Source: Thermus kawarayensis JCM 12314 (GTDB lineage Bacteria > Deinococcota > Deinococci > Deinococcales > Thermaceae). From it: a stretch of DNA of 5,334 nucleotides. Below the pieces are notes generated by a model. It was not told the DNA's origin and searched no databases. It saw only the letters and a program-made list of their open reading frames with translations. Location: the NCBI GenBank assembly GCA_001311545.1, contig BBBL01000126.1:1-5334 (forward strand), read 5' to 3'. Shown here in pieces: positions 4,675 to 5,334 of the stretch (position 1 is its first letter; each line of letters starts with the position of its first letter). Both the position numbers and the translations under genes were made by a program.

Positions 4675-5334
4675 ATGGAAGCCCTGACCCTTGGCTACTC
4701 CCCCTGCCCCAACGACACCTTCATCTTCTACGCCCTGACCTACGGCCGGGTGGAAAGCCCCTTTCCCGTGGTGCCGGTTTTGGAGGATGTGGAGACCCTG
4801 AACCGCTGGGCCCTGGAGGGGAGGCTTCCCCTCACCAAGCTCTCCTACGCCGCCTACGGCCGGGTGCGGGACCGGTACGTGGCCCTGAGGAGCGGGGGGG
4901 CCCTGGGGAGGGGGGTGGGGCCCCTGGTGGTGGCCAGAAGGCCCCTACGGACTGGAGGGGCTTACGGGGTGGCGGTCCCGGGGCGAAACCACCACCGCCT
5001 TCCTGCTCCCTTTCCCTTTACCGCCCAGGGCTTCCACCCCGTGGAGGTGCGCTACGACCGGATCCTTCCCCTGGTGGCCCAGGGGGAGGTGGAGGCCGGC
5101 CTGATCATCCACGAGAGCCGCTTCACCTACCCCCAGTACGGCCTGGCCAAGGTGGTGGACCTGGGGGAGTGGTGGGAGGAAGGGACCGGCCTGCCCCTGC
5201 CCCTGGGGGCCATCCTGGCCCGGCGGGACCTGGGGGGGGAGCGCATCCGGGTCCTGGACCAGGCGGTGCGCCGGAGCCTGGAGTACGCCTGGGCCCACCC
5301 GGAGGAGACCCTTCCCTACCTCAAGGCCCACGCC
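4675..5334 (+). CDS. mqnD: MqnD, 1,4-dihydroxy-6-naphthoate synthase (3' end outside window)
   Basis: MqnD acts in the futalosine route to menaquinone in the cytoplasm, converting cyclic dehypoxanthinyl futalosine to 1,4-dihydroxy-6-naphthoate. The sequence is very close to the Thermus thermophilus protein as I recall it: LGYSPCPNDTFIFYAL near the N-terminus, VLEDVETLNRWALEGRLPL, TKLSYAAYG, LRSGGALGRGVGPLVVAR, VEAGLIIHESRFTYPQYG and GLPLPLGAILARRDLG. The His in IIHESR is the catalytic His145 of the family. As sequenced it is residue 146, because three extra bases lie upstream. Bases 4945-5022 read as an atypical stretch (RTGGAYG, then NHHRLPAPFPFT) caused by compensating indels. The corrected reading of 4978-5031 is PGETTTAFLLLSLYAQGF. 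The frame stays open to the right edge at 220 codons; the family has about 270, so roughly 50 residues are missing. The ATG follows the previous stop by five bases. Confidence 0.93.
   Translation, partial: MEALTLGYSPCPNDTFIFYALTYGRVESPFPVVPVLEDVETLNRWALEGRLPLTKLSYAAYGRVRDRYVALRSGGALGRGVGPLVVARRPLRTGGAYGVAVPGRNHHRLPAPFPFTAQGFHPVEVRYDRILPLVAQGEVEAGLIIHESRFTYPQYGLAKVVDLGEWWEEGTGLPLPLGAILARRDLGGERIRVLDQAVRRSLEYAWAHPEETLPYLKAHA
4894..4920 (+). other. G-quadruplex-type motif inside mqnD
   Basis: Four G runs of 7, 4, 6 and 4 bases are separated by loops CCCT, A and T, fitting the usual G3+ with 1-7 base loop rule on the coding strand. They encode part of the GGALGRGVGP segment. The disturbed stretch of mqnD begins about 25 bases downstream. 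Confidence 0.6.
4945..5022 (+). other. Cluster of compensating indels in mqnD
   Basis: Removing one G at about 4979-4983, one C at about 5007-5010 and one C at about 5020-5021 turns a non-family stretch into PGETTTAFLLLSLYAQGF, the same length as the Thermus family sequence. Further upstream, LEGL is readable only in frame 2 (4952-4963), so at least two more offsetting changes are likely there. The net effect leaves the ORF open but scrambles about 25 residues. Confidence 0.65.

Noticed and set aside
1..5334. Mobile element, CRISPR array, toxin-antitoxin or defence system
   Set aside because: No transposase, integrase, regularly spaced repeats, terminal inverted repeats or paired small toxin/antitoxin genes are visible. 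Composition is uniform across the window.

Overview
The window looks like chromosomal DNA from a Thermus species. Base composition is extremely GC-rich and third codon positions are mostly G or C. Acidic GAG-rich proteins are packed tightly on one strand. The final gene closely resembles the Thermus thermophilus MqnD protein as I remember it. All five recognisable genes lie on the + strand. There are no tRNA or rRNA genes, insertion sequences, CRISPR arrays or phage genes.

Layout: (1) 1-436, the C-terminal part of an NAD-dependent D-2-hydroxyacid dehydrogenase, entering from the left edge. (2) 508-715, a short MoaD/ThiS-type ubiquitin-fold protein. (3) 791-1822, an intact deoxyhypusine-synthase-family protein that keeps the catalytic lysine but has lost several spermidine-binding residues. 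(4) 1921-4669, a very long reading frame for a protein of about 916 residues, joining a degenerate methyltransferase-like domain, a long TPR-type helical repeat region and a C-terminal DUF2325-like domain. (5) 4675 to the right edge, mqnD of the futalosine menaquinone pathway. Genes 4 and 5 each have a -10-like hexamer 7-8 nt before their ATG and no clear Shine-Dalgarno, which fits leaderless transcription. Genes 2 and 3 have ordinary GGAGG-like ribosome binding sites.

The window as given carries many single-base indels, nearly all in or next to G or C runs. There is one in gene 1, one in gene 2, four in gene 4 and a cluster in gene 5. Each can be undone by adding or removing one base of a run (except part of the mqnD cluster, which stays ambiguous), and the family sequence then resumes. 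After correction the long gene has a length divisible by three, and MqnD regains its expected histidine numbering. This pattern suggests sequencing or assembly error more than true gene decay, but the sequence alone cannot prove it.

The genes do not form an obvious single pathway: they cover redox metabolism, a sulfur-carrier-like protein, polyamine-type chemistry, an unknown scaffold or regulator, and menaquinone synthesis. The best candidates for undescribed biology are the methyltransferase-like/TPR/DUF2325 fusion, the ubiquitin-fold protein with three residues after its Gly-Gly, and the substrate-altered deoxyhypusine-synthase homologue.
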